Under the pieces are notes generated by a model, which saw only the letters and a program-made list of their open reading frames with translations, was not told the origin of the DNA and searched no databases. Below are positions 1 through 11,040 of a stretch of 64,000 bases of DNA, one piece after another. The translations under genes and the position numbers were made by a program. The stretch comes from Marsupella aquatica (lineage: Eukaryota > Marchantiophyta). The stretch spans positions 6,510,001 to 6,574,000 of the forward strand of contig OZ316896.1 of NCBI GenBank assembly GCA_973895155.1, written 5' to 3'. Position 1 is the first letter of the stretch. Each line of letters begins with the position of its first letter.

Positions 1-216
1 AACAGTAATGTTTTGAGATCATGAAATCATTAGGAGATGGTACTCTTCTCATGAACTTTAATGTAGTCAGAATAGCAATCTCTGGTTTGCGATCGAGATT
101 GTTGCTTCCGGGCTCCAGTGTTCTGCTGTAGTCACGTCTCTCTTTAGCTTGGACACATGGTAGCTCATAGACCATTTGACATTCATTATTGACCAACTTG
201 ACTTTCTTATTAACAG

Positions 217-309
217 ATTCTGGGACATTTAACGTCGGATGAGCAGCTCGTGTTGTATCAGCAATTAGCTGAAGTATTGACAAAGAGGGAACAAATCGGA
301 ACAGGTTGA
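217..309 (+). CDS. Candidate terminal exon of an unrecognised host gene entering from the left
   Basis: A splice-acceptor-like pyrimidine stretch ending in TTATTAACAG (through 216) is followed by an open frame of 30 codons ending in TGA at 307-309. The peptide begins ILGHLTSDEQLVLYQQLAEV and continues with a charged helical stretch. The other two phases stop within about 25 bases. The amphipathic-helix composition (L, Q, E, K) is unlike the surrounding AT-rich non-coding sequence, which is why I think it is real. Upstream exons would lie left of the window, and 1-216 would be intron. I do not recognise the family. It could be chance: the exon is short and no polyadenylation signal was verified. 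Confidence 0.35.
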   Translation: MLGHLTSDEQLVLYQQLAEVLTKREQIGTG

Positions 310-2830
310 TGCTGCAACAATTCTCTCCTATCTGAATACTTAGTGAGCCCAATTGTCAAAGTTCCAATCCTGGATTTGGTAGTATGTGTATCTTAGTAGT
401 CATGGCAGAGTGTGAAATAGCGTATGAGGTAGTGTGCGTTGATGTCACAGTAGTGAACGACCAATATTTTTTCTAGTGAACAGTAGTGTACCATGGGGGA
501 GTGATGGATTTTAGGAGTGAATTGCCAAATAAATGAGATACCTTTTTTTTAGTCTGTTTTAGAGGCTACAGTTTACAGGTTGAGCCATGGCAATGAAACT
601 AGTCAGTGGCCTCAACAAATGTAAGGCTCGTAATCATCTGTATATATATGATCAGTGCCTCCCTTACTGCAGTGCGAACTACGGTAGTTAGTATCTTTGT
701 ATGTTTCTGCAGCTCGATTATAGGTGTCAGTTATTTAAATACGAGGAAAGTGCTTTTGTTTTCATAAAGGGAAACCTTGAAGGGAAACCCTCAGTTGGTA
801 TTATAAGTTTTTAACATAGTTCCTCCCAACTGCTTGAGAAATTGTCAGTTCACTATTTTTTAATACAGCCACTTGCCAAACTGCTATGGAGCACACAACA
901 ATTTGAACTGGCGAAAATAGACTAAAGCAAAAACTGGTGTGCTAGCCATTGTAGTAGGGGCAGGGCCTACAGGGAAACTGTTTGGGAACGCTAAATCTGG
1001 TGTGCTTACCAGTCAGATGGGGGACAGGGCCTACAAGGAAACTATGGGTAACACGTTATGTGTTTCCTGTCCAAGGCTCAAACCCTACGGTAGGTATCCA
1101 CTAGGTTCATTTTCCACGTTGAGCAGGCCTTGAAAGTGCTGAAGTAAACAATTCCATAGGGAGCAGAAGATTATAATTACTTACCTTTGGCTTCTTTTCT
1201 GCATGGTAAAATTCTCTAAAAAGGACACAAAAACAAGGCCTTCGAGCCTTTCAAAGTTACAATTAACACTAGTGGGTAGATTTGATTGATCAATGCATGT
1301 GATAGATCATGACAGTGGTCGCAATGCAAGTTGGAGTTGTTGGATTTCCTACATTGATGAATAGTATCAAGTGCTGATGATTAAGCTTGATTGACTGTAC
1401 TTTTAACTTTGTCAAATGTTCGTTTTGAGTTCCCACAAGGTTGTTTCTTTGTTATTGGGTACTTCAATATCTAAATTGCATTAAGAGATCTTTATTACAA
1501 TAATTTTGTTGTCTCAAGTTTGTTTGGGTTGAAATGTTCTATGCTGCTGCCTACTTTTTTTCCCCAAACAATTTGAATAGTGGGCCATGGGGCACTCTAT
1601 TCAAATTTTGTACTTGATGTTGTGTATGAATATTGGTGTTTTGGCATCCTGAAATGAATGTAGTGTGTAAGCAAAAATGATAGGCATAAGACTGATATGT
1701 CTTAGGCGTGTTCAAGTGTAAGCTGCTTTTACTTTCCAATAACATTTTCTCCGCAAAATGTGTAAGTAAATAACTCAAACCTTGAAATTAGACAAGGGGA
1801 AAGGACAAATTTGTAATGCAAAGCAATACATTACGATTGCACAAAGTAATACATTAAAACCATAAGTGTTAAGTCTATTACTATCACTTGGTAAAATATA
1901 TATATTTATGACATAAAAGAGTTCACCATGTGAGTTGTCTAGAGTTAGTCCTTGGGCAATCATTGAAAGGTTATTAGAACAAGTGCAAACTAATCAGAAT
2001 TATTTTCAATCTTGTTGGTACATTCATAGCCAAAATTTAATTTAAAAATTATTTAAAAATCTAAATTTAGCAAGAATATAAAAGAAAATTATTTAGCAAA
2101 ATATGTTCAAAAATCAAATTCATACAATAAAGTGAAAACATTTGTTTTTTTAAGTTTATTGTTTTTCTCACACATATTTTATGGGGCTTTACACTGAGTA
2201 ATTTCAGAGGGGAGTTAGTAACTCCTGTAAAGTTTGCTGCAAATGGTGACTATCTATTTTCACAAAACATCATAGATGTCATAAAGACAACTGTTTCAGG
2301 GTTCCCAGGTTGCCCCACAAGAATAACACTTATGAATGGAGCACATTAAACACACATCGTGAAGGACAGGAGGATTGGACAAGTTTACTTTGTATACCAA
2401 AGCTAGCCAAGAAAACCAGGAATGTCAATGTTCAGTTGGAGAAGGGGTAGACTGACAAATTTGGTGAACTGCTTTGCAAGAGACAAGTTATGATGAGAGT
2501 TCAAAGGGGTATAACCACAGTGACAACAAATAGTTAATAGATTTGCTGTTACGAGCAAAAATCTACTCATACAAGGAATTCAATTACTAATAGCAGAAAA
2601 TTTGTTTACTCATACGAAAACTATTTACTTGTATGAGTTTTCCAGGTTATTCAAAGTCGACAAAAAGGGCTCCATGTTTTAAAAAAACAACAATCATATA
2701 AGCGCTCACTGAAATGCTAACATAATGGGCCCACCATTCCATGATAATTAACAGACAATATACAGGTCATTACAAGAAGATGCGCTTTCTTTAACTGTCA
2801 ATATGTATCCATACTTTTGTAAATTTTGGC
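310..2830. other. No gene recognised
   Basis: Apart from the 63-bp duplication, this stretch has only short, low-quality frames on both strands. It contains an AT-rich stretch around 1990-2160. I see no domain, tRNA or recognisable transposon end. Confidence 0.6.
934..1059. repeat. Tandem duplication, two diverged 63-bp copies
   Basis: The start CTGGTGTGCT recurs 63 bp apart (934 and 997). Both copies also share CAGGGCCTACA followed by GGAAACT. The small plus-strand reading frame over this stretch is a by-product of the duplication. Confidence 0.6.
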
Positions 2831-2845
2831 TAGCGCCAAGCGCTA
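2831..2845. repeat. GCGC palindrome, outlying left copy
   Basis: TAGCGCCAAGCGCTA is a perfect 6+3+6 inverted repeat. It is the leftmost of eleven such sites between 2.8 and 8.7 kb and lies about 0.9 kb from the 3' end of the MULE-like reading frames. Confidence 0.8.
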
Positions 2846-3776
2846 GTGACAGAAACTACATATTTTTTGAAAAGAAACGGGTACGTCTGCTGCTCGTTAG
2901 AAAAGACAAATGCCACTTAGAGCTGTTCAACGTCACCAAATTGTCTAAATGTCCATTTCATTTTGTCGATCAAGTAGGTAACAGACTTCGCCCAATGTCA
3001 AAACTGGTTGACTAGATAGTGTCAAATCGTGAAGACTCAACTTCAACACAGTCCTGAATACCCAATATAGATGTTTGCAAGGCATGTAAGGTTTTCTATA
3101 AATGTGCCGACGGTAGAAATCCTCACATGAACAGCAAGGGAAACAACAAATCTGCACCCAATAAGAGGCAACAGTCCTCTCATGTTCATGTGTTCTGATA
3201 CAATACTGCTTTCCCCATGCATTCCCACTCGTGACATCTCTCTCGCATACGAGTCTCATTACTTATGTTTTGGATGCTTCAATCTTCTTGTAATGTGTTT
3301 GAGTTAGATTCACTCTCTGCAAACACTTTCTTCCATTCCTTGAGGGACATATGAAAATTGGGTCCGCTAAATTGATCCTCTCTTGGAACAAATTCACCTC
3401 AATGCATAACTCAGACGGGGATGGCTCATGACCTTCCCCTATCTCTTGTCCCAATTAGTCCTTGTTCTCTCAAGAATTGGACCTTGCCCTCCTGAAGATT
3501 GGTCCCTCTTGCAATGGGAAGAATAAGTGGTATATTGGGAATGTTTAAAACACCTCTTCTTGGCCAACTTTTGTGACATTTGTTGTTTGGGCAAAACCAT
3601 ATCTGGTCCGGATGCGGTTCTCCTCTAAAAAGTCTACATCCTCTTACAGATATTGCGAAAACTCCTTCTGGATTTGGAAACCCAATCTTCTTTACTCGAT
3701 TTTGACATTCATTGTGGCTTCCCCTCCAACCAAGCGTTCCATTGCATGCAGGACCAGCACCACGTTTTGAAGTTCG
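2846..3776. other. No gene recognised between palindrome and transposase remnant
   Basis: Several 60-100-codon frames overlap on both strands, but none has recognisable domains or favourable composition. This may be the 3' flank of the transposase locus. Confidence 0.5.
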
Positions 3777-6710
3777 TCAGAGCTGCCACAAACCTGGAGC
3801 TATGTCACTTTCCATCGGGAGAAGAGATTCCTCAAGCGCGGTCTCAACTTGATGTATGACGGGAGGAACAAAAGATCTTGTCGTTTGATGTGAGGGTGTT
3901 TCAAAGACGACAACCTCCTCAAAATCTTCACTCTCAGTTTGAGACAAATTAACGACGCCACTTCCACCGGCAGAAGGGGTGGAAGACATCTTCTCGAAGT
4001 ATGTGGAATGGAGGTTTCTCTTCTTCAAACCTCTTGTATTTGGTGAAGTCACAAGGATAGTATCATGCCTGTGAGAGTCTTGTGCCGAGACATTCCCACT
4101 TGCATTACCTTTTCGTTTCACCGATCGAGTTATGACGTCTCCATTCAATGGAACAATTCTTTCCAAATCAAATTCAGCTATGTTGGAAAGAAGGAGATTG
4201 GTTGCTTCTTCAAATAGATGTGGAGACCCTATCATGTACGCAGATCTGAAAGCCAGCTCAAAGATAGTGGGTCCAGTTCCCCTATGTAACCCTCGACCGT
4301 ATGCAGCATAAGCTGCGATCTGACATACGGCTCTGTTTTGGTCAGTTTTGCATCCCTCCATGAGACCAACCCGCTTCTTCATTTGCCATGCCTTCATGCC
4401 TACATGCACTGATTCTGAACCAGTACAATTCGGAATCATACCTGCCTCCTCAGCACTCTTGCTTTGTCATAGGAAACGAATAAATATGTTTAGTGTATGA
4501 GACAAGTACGCGAACTACAGTAATTCACGATAAGTATTGGTTGTATTTCCTCTATCTGAACTCTGAATATTAGTAGCGCCTGACGCTATTAAATGTGTTG
4601 CATCAATGTCATGTCAGTAGTTGCAAAAGTCTCCTTATAAAAACTAGCGCTCGGCGCTACTATACCTGACAAAGGAATTGGATTTTGAAGACACATTTTT
4701 CAAAGTAGCGCCGGGCGCTATTACAAAATATTCATTCTCTTTGATTTCTAACAGACTATCGTGCATCTAAGGAAAGACTTACCAGTCTTATGAAGTTCCC
4801 CCATTGTCTCCAACGGACTACCCACCATGAGAACCATCCTTGTAACATTTGAAGCTTCCCCTGATGGCAATTTCTAGCTTGCCACCAGTCGTTGATCTCT
4901 CTTGACAAACGATATGCTTCCAAAAATGTTTTTGCGTTCCGAAGACCGTCCCACATCTTCTTGTGTTCTTCGAGTTTCCCTTCTTGAACACCTTCTTGTG
5001 AATGTCGATGAAATGACTGATAAAAATGAAATGCATCCGATCGCTCTCGGTTAGGATCATGTACCCCATTGAAGTAAAAAATTTGCATGGCATTCCAACC
5101 CGCCTGGACATTATCCACCATGAATCCTCAAATTTGAATGTTCTCTAGGCCATTTTCACTCGCAACTTCTATCATCAATTGCCAAGCTCTCTCTAAGGAC
5201 TTGGTGTCTTCAGCTTTCAACTCACAAGTGAAAAATGTACAAAGTGCCCGATAGTGATGATCATATACATGAACACTAAAGGTTAGCCAGTCTACTGTAA
5301 TTCTGTGCATGACGTCAAAACTCACCCATGACCCCTCCAATGAACCGCCAGGTTGCATTTTCCAGAGAAGGTTGATCCTAGATCCTTCCCTTTCACAGTC
5401 ATCTTGAAGATGTGGGCACTTTTGTCTCGACATCCTTGGCCTGGAAGCAAATACTTATGAAGAAATGGAAGTCTCACACACTTTTGCATCCAAACCAAAT
5501 ATTCGAGCTCACCTTTACCTTTCTGGTCTTGCCTCACACTTCATAGAACAGAGGCAAACTTTTGTGGGGTAGCAACAACCATGAGGGACTCCCATTTTTC
5601 CTTCTCCTCTTCCAAAGACATTTTCCTTGATGGAATCCTCATAGAGGGCATTGGTTAAAGAGTCGGTAGCCGCATTTTTTATCCCTACTGGCATAGCTCG
5701 TGGATTTGCCTAGAACTCCTTTGCTAGGTGAGTCTTTGCAACCTTTTCAGCCTCTTTGGACCACACCCGACAACTAGGATGGTTGTGAAATCCCATGTGC
5801 ACAGCCAGCCGGGACATGTACGCCAAATGTGTTGAATCCACTTTGGTTGAAGGATACGTATAGAACATCATGGCCAGACACGACCTCATACACATCGGAG
5901 GTTCAAAGCAGTGGTGACACACAATACCACCTTGCGGGATCAGTTCTCCAACTTGAAATGGTCCTGAGAGTTTAGGTGTTCTTGCCCAAACCTGGTTGTT
6001 CCTAGTCATTTTGTCTCTCCAGAACTAACAAGAGTTGTTCCGACATTCAAGAGAACCGGTACACTGAACCTTTCCAAAATCCCACATCTTCTTTGATAAA
6101 ACATTCAAAGATGTTTTGACGATGCGCGTCCAGTAATAGCAATCCTTCCCGCAGTCCATGTCCTTCAGCCGTTCCCCTTTTGAATTCACGCAATTGATTG
6201 GAGGCAACTCAAACACAACATTCCCATTGTATGTCATTGGGAGACTTAGGACTATCTCATGCATGCGTGAAATCCTTCTCCCTAATGAAACGAGATAACT
6301 CGCTATGCCCCTTTGATTTTAGGATAGTATCCATAGCACTTTGCCAATATACAACTCGAACTTTGCAAACCTCCATCTTCACGACCAAAGGATCCACTGG
6401 GACCTTTTTTGGGACATCAAATAGAAGGGGTGAATTTCTTCCCTCGCCTTCCAAAGTGTCTGAGATATTGACAACATTGACACCACGGGAAACAGGCCAT
6501 GGATATGCCGATGCTTGAGTATCTTCCAAAACAATGAAAGACCTTGTATACTTCATCCAAGGACATCGTCCAAAATCTAAGACCATCAACGACATCATAG
6601 AAGATGGTACTTCCTTTTGAATTCTTAGGGAGAAGGGACACTAAGAGAATAGACTTTTTTGCAACATCAAATCTTATCCCCAAGTATTCATCCGAAACTC
6701 TTCTTGCCTA
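3777..6710 (-). pseudogene. MULE-like (RNase H-fold) transposase-derived gene, decayed
   Basis: Minus-strand frames follow one another as one protein: about 6700-6257, 6264-6025, 6009-5710, 5537-5128 and 5121-4784, then a C-terminal block 4439-3777. The best region reads SFDVMHRITVDW, then HHYRALCTFFTCELKAEDT, then GFMVDNVQAGWNA, then DAFHFYQSFHRH. This order (first Asp, a TCELxxEDT block, a second Asp in xDNxQAxxNA, and a His-rich motif) is what I expect of a MULE-type DDE transposase domain. A stop separates NIQI from GFMVD, and there are other stops and frame changes, so the gene is not intact. A plausible intron (donor GTAAGT at 4782, acceptor near 4442) holds three GCGC palindromes, but its phase does not join cleanly to the last block. 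The C-terminal block (220 codons) is open but has no known domain. Assignment to MULE rather than a related plant transposase family is inference. Confidence 0.6.
4574..4720. repeat. Cluster of three GCGC palindromes
   Basis: Sites lie at 4574-4588 (one arm mismatch), 4645-4659 and 4706-4720, spaced 71 and 61 bp. They fall in the probable intron of the MULE-like gene. The sequence between sites is not repeated, so only the 15-mer is shared. Confidence 0.8.
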
Positions 6711-6983
6711 AGATTCTGGGGAAACTATAACCGTGATGACTTCCCGCGTGTCCTTGCGTGTAACTACAATTGCTTGACCTATTTCACCGAAAGAGAATAA
6801 TGGATGCCTAACTTTGCCAATCGGATTAAGGCTAGTTTGATATACGGGGTTAATAACGACATTATAAATGAACGTTGAATCATGACAAAGTAAGACATGT
6901 TAACCGTTTGGAAGATATAAATGAATTGAGTTTTGTTGTTTGTCAATGGCTGTATTGAAACAACTGTTTTGTCTGTAGTTTAA

Positions 6984-7121
6984 TAGCGCCAGTCGCTACT
7001 TTTGTGAAAGGAGAACAAGTGAACACTGGAAGCATGAATCTGGACCCAACATAATAGCGCCTGGCGCTACTTTAGAGGAGGAGAGGGAAATCTGCCATTG
7101 TAATAATAGCGCTCGGCGCTA
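6984..7121. repeat. Second cluster of three GCGC palindromes
   Basis: Sites lie at 6984-6998 (one arm mismatch), 7055-7069 and 7107-7121, spaced 71 and 52 bp. They are upstream of the 5' end of the minus-strand MULE-like gene. The first 71-bp step equals that of the 4574 cluster, although intervening sequence differs. Confidence 0.8.
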
Positions 7122-7454
7122 TCATCATCATCCGTAAGTTGTAACTCAAACATCCGATAGGAAATCCGTGATTCCGTACGAATACACATGTTTGCATTTA
7201 AGTTTTCACGCCCTGAAGATCTGAAAATCCACAGATGCATCTGAGGCGTCTATCCCATCATCGGAAACTATTACATCTGAGGCGTCCATCCGGGGTTCGA
7301 ACATACTCACCTCTCTTGTTAAAACCACACCGGCGAGACTGCCTCCCTTCATTTGGTGTTTTTCATTCTATAACATTTTCTTGAGCTCACGCCTCTGGTC
7401 TTAGTTGCAAAAGTTTTGTACCGGTCTCGAGTCAGTTCACTTGCTGAAGTTTTC

Positions 7455-7954
7455 ATGGCTCCACCACAAGCAAAGGGGAAGGCAAAGGTTACAGTTATTT
7501 GTGACAACAATGGAGAGGGTGCCGCGGAGAAGGCTCACGTGAGGCCTCCCACTCAGTCCACTTGACATTCATCCATCCCAATCTCGGCCAAGGGGAAAGT
7601 GTTCTCTAAGAGCCCACACAAGATGGAACTCTTCAGTCAAAAGTAGAAGTTCAGCCCTCTGTGCAAAAATCTCTGGTGTTGACGGCGAAGCTTTCTACTT
7701 TGCCTCTGTCACCTGGGCAGCCCACAAGTGCTTCCAGTGGGGGCAAGGAGACCAATGAGGACTCAGGGACCAACGCCGACTCGGGGTCCAACGACAACTC
7801 GTCTTGCAGTCGGGGTGGGTTTCGTTGGGGTGTTGGTTCAAGCGACTCCAATGACAACTCGTCTTGCAGTCGGGGTGGGTTTTGTTGGGGTGTTGGTTCA
7901 AGCAACTTTAACGACGACTCTGACGCATACAAGCCAAGCTGGTGGGAAGATTGA
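7455..7954 (+). pseudogene. Small Ser/Gly/Asn-rich reading frame, broken; unrecognised
   Basis: A plus-strand frame starting MAPPQAKGKAKVTVICDNNG at 7455 runs to a TGA near 7563, followed in other frames by a low-complexity frame (7661-7954) rich in Ser, Asp, Asn and Gly with internal repeats. The second part contains two 60-bp units coding for SNDNSSCSRGGFRWGVGSS-like segments. The divergent position relative to the MULE-like gene suggests an accessory frame of the same mobile element, but that is inference. No family recognised. Confidence 0.3.
7791..7920. repeat. 60-bp tandem repeat, two full copies plus a 10-bp lead-in
   Basis: Units 7801-7860 and 7861-7920 share GTCTTGCAGTCGGGGTGGGT at the start and ACGACAACTC/ATGACAACTC-type ends. 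The last 10 bases of the unit also precede the first copy. The 60-bp period is a multiple of three and keeps all frames open, so ORFs on both strands here are partly repeat artefacts. Confidence 0.85.
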
Positions 7955-8383
7955 ATGAACACAACGACACAACAATTGAATGAAGTTGCAGAACAAAGTA
8001 GTCTGTAGCTGATAGCCACGTCCATTTGTTGCTGTCCGCTATTGATAGCCACGACCATTTTTTGTAGTAATGGTCACTCTTTTTGCAGCATGGTAGTGTT
8101 GGAATGTAGTGGGAGCTTACTCCCCAGTTTTTGTTACAAATCTTGAAGTGTAGATTGGGATGTTTCTACACTTGTTAGAGTAACTTTGGTGTCCTGAAAT
8201 GGAGTTTGGTGCGCTTTGATATCATTTTCACAAAGTTTGTATGAGTCAGTTGGAGTTATTGTATGTTCTGTATTATGGGAATGCGTTGATCCTAGTGCCA
8301 AATATCTTTTGGAAGTCTTCAAATTGCTTGTAGTTCATCAATGGTTTCCGACGTAGGACTCTCACCCGGAACAAGTTCCATAA

Positions 8384-8708
8384 TAGTGCTTGGCGCTATC
8401 ATTGAAATCCTCAAAATTCTCTCTCTGGGACCAGATTAATTCTCAAAAAGTCCCAGATATGCATGAATTTGTGTGACGTTTGCGTGATGATTAGACTCTA
8501 TTTGGACCCCATTTATGATAGCGCCAAGCGCTAATAAAATTTCAAGGAGAAAACGTTTAAAATAACATCCATTTGCGTCCTCACTACCCAAAAACCATTC
8601 TAATTGTGTAAACACACATCTGTTGTCATTTTGTTAGCGCTCGGCGCTATTAAATTTCCTAGTTTAATTTGAGTTTTATGCTGTTCTTTTTGATAGCGCT
8701 TGGCACTA
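8384..8708. repeat. Right-hand set of four GCGC palindromes
   Basis: Sites lie at 8384-8398 (one mismatch), 8519-8533 (identical to the 2831 copy), 8635-8649 (identical to 4645 and 7107) and 8694-8708 (one mismatch). They end about 50 bp before reverse-transcriptase coding sequence begins, so the LINE probably abuts the palindrome-bearing element. Confidence 0.8.
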
Positions 8709-8757
8709 TCAATGAGGACGATTCAATCAACGATCAAATTTCAATGGTAACATTCAA

Positions 8758-10250
8758 GATTATCAGACACGCCCACTCTCACCGTTACTTTTTGTGATCT
8801 CCACTCAACCGTTGATGGACTTCTTGGCCACCAAGATAGAGGAGGGCAGACTCAGTGGACTACGGATCTCAAACGAGCTCACCATATGCTACCAACTTTT
8901 TGCGGATGACGTGGGTATGTTTATTCCGGCTACTGAGGAGGATTTTGACAATACAACACAGGCATTAGGTTGCTATGAGATGGCCTTGGGGGCAAAGCTG
9001 AACTTGGAGAAGTCTGTGGTGATACCGTTGGCTATGGAGTTGGTGCCAGAGTGGCTCAGGAACACCGGTTGCCATATCAGCGGGCGCGGTGAGGTTCAAA
9101 AATATTTAGGAGCTCCTTTGGGGGTGGGCTTGCTTACGGAGCAGCTCCACCAATTCTGCCTGGACAGGATTAGTCTGCGGTTGTCGGCTTGGACTAACAA
9201 GCTGCTATCATTCACTGGTTGATCATTGCTAGTTAAGCATGTCTTGCAAGCAATACTCATTTATCATGTAATGTATCTTAAGTCCTTTGCAGGGCTGGCC
9301 AAGAAGCTGACTGCACTGTGTCGAGACTTCCTTTGGGGATACAACCCTGCTGGGGGTCGAAAGGTACCGCTAGTGGCATGGGCCAAGATGTCTCTCCCGA
9401 GAGCTGAAGGGGGACTTGGCTTTAAAGATTTTTGCAGTCACTCTGATGCTTTACTATCACAATGGTTCACTAAGGCTCTGAACTCTCCTGACCTGGAATG
9501 GGCAAGAATGTTGGAGGCCAATTTGGCTTTGATGGCTGGCGTAACTATAAAGTGATCCGTAGGAACCAATATTCTTTCCAGGACATGCTGCTCCTGTGTT
9601 CTCCACGCTCCTTTTGCGGGTTGCTGGGGGGCTTTGGAGGTGCTGGGAGCTGGTGCGGGCCCACCTCTCCTTTGTCCCTGGGAGGTTGGGGACTCCGGCA
9701 CGTTGGAGTATTCATGACACTCTCCGTTGCCTGCAGGGGTTTAATTCTCTCCCGAATGACGACTTGGTTGGGATTACTGCTCTTTGTGGGAGAATTGGCT
9801 TGAGATCAATCGGGGATGGCTGGTCTAGAGAGGACGATGGTTGGAGAGACCTGCCACTAAGATGGCAGACAATGAGAGGTTTCACATCTGAGCACAAGAG
9901 ACTGGCTCTTGAATTCTTAGAGCTCCTTTGGAGCTCAAGTGCTTGCAGGTTTGACTGCTTCCTCTATGCCAAACAGTGGCGGTGGGTAGACAAGCCTAAG
10001 AATTTGAAGGACTTCAAGATTGCTAATTGCCGCGTCTACCAATTTTTGAGGCCACAAATCTCAATTTTCTCAATCTCAAAGCCAAAACATCCTTAGAGCC
10101 AAAACATCCTTAGAGCCAAAACATGGATTGATGCCCTTTGTAGGAATTGGATACGACACGGCTGCGGCCGTATCACATCTGGCTTATGAGCTGCTTGCCG
10201 CAGGGGCTGCATTCAATGCTTCTGTTATAGTATTGGGCCTTTTCACACGG
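8758..10250 (+). mobile_element. 5'-truncated, decayed LINE (non-LTR retrotransposon)
   Basis: The frame reads RPLSPLLF (RT motif before the palm), then CYQLFADDVGMF with the FADD active-site motif, then KLNLEKSVV, KYLGAPLG and LLVKHVLQAI, the usual order of a plant LINE RT palm, thumb and C-terminal region. RDFLWG and WAKMSLPRAEGGLGFKDF are also typical LINE blocks. A TGA at 9223-9225 interrupts the frame, and the frame moves twice near 9540-9600 before a further block to about 10096. TWIDALCRNWIRHGCGRI near 10130 appears to be the same protein's C-terminal end. No endonuclease domain precedes it, which fits 5' truncation. I did not find a clear poly(A) tail or target duplication. Confidence 0.8.
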
Positions 10251-10260
10251 TTGCTTTGGC

Positions 10261-11040
10261 CCCCATGTGCTTGTTTTCACATTGTTGCTTTGGTCCCCTT
10301 GTTGATTGGGGTCCTGGTTTGTGGCCTGTTTGGCTGTCTGCTTGCCCTGGCCGTGGGGTTTTTCGCAGCCGCCATTATCTTTATAAAAAAATCATTTCAA
10401 GGAAACCATTAAGAATATAGGGGAGCTTTCATTGTGAAATAGCTTGAAGCTAGACATTGGCAGTCAGTGGAGGAGGTTTGAAAGGAGCTTTGTTGGCAAC
10501 ATAGGCAAGGTAGTGAAGGAAGTTCAAATTGAGGGGAGATTTTTTGACAGTCAAATTGTACAATAGCTTGGTATGTTAAACGTCATTTGCAAATTCTGGA
10601 TTAAGTTTGAATTGAACAGCTATATCAGAAATCTATTCTTCAGATGGTGTCTTAAGCTTCTACTGGTCGCCTTAGGTTTGGTTTGCGCAATCATGAAACT
10701 CTCGAAACAATGGCTAGCTTTGTTTTGGTTCCCTTAGCTGACTTCCGATAGGGCATAGCGCCCTGTTTGTAGTTTTCAAACAACTATACCAATGAATCAC
10801 AGATTGAGTACAAGCCTTCTCAGTAATTGAACCTTTTAAAGTGACTCGTCATTTGTATAAATTGGATGCAGGGCGCGCGGTTGGCCTGAAGCCAGTGGAG
10901 GAAACTTTACCTGCAAGTCATTGGTGATTGAACATCCATTTTCAATCCGCAACAGCCTTGAGGTAATTACTGTAGGTGTGCGCCCAATGGTAGTTGAAGT
11001 TTTCACCATTGAACACTAGCTTTCCTCAGTGATACCTTCT
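10261..11040. other. No gene recognised
   Basis: A 94-codon hydrophobic frame at 10128-10412 overlaps the end of the LINE and is probably its out-of-frame translation. The rest has no supported feature. Confidence 0.5.

Noticed and set aside
10128-10412. A 94-codon hydrophobic plus-strand frame resembling a small membrane protein
   Set aside because: It overlaps the LINE C-terminal region in another frame (WIDALCRNWIRHGCGRI is the meaningful frame there).
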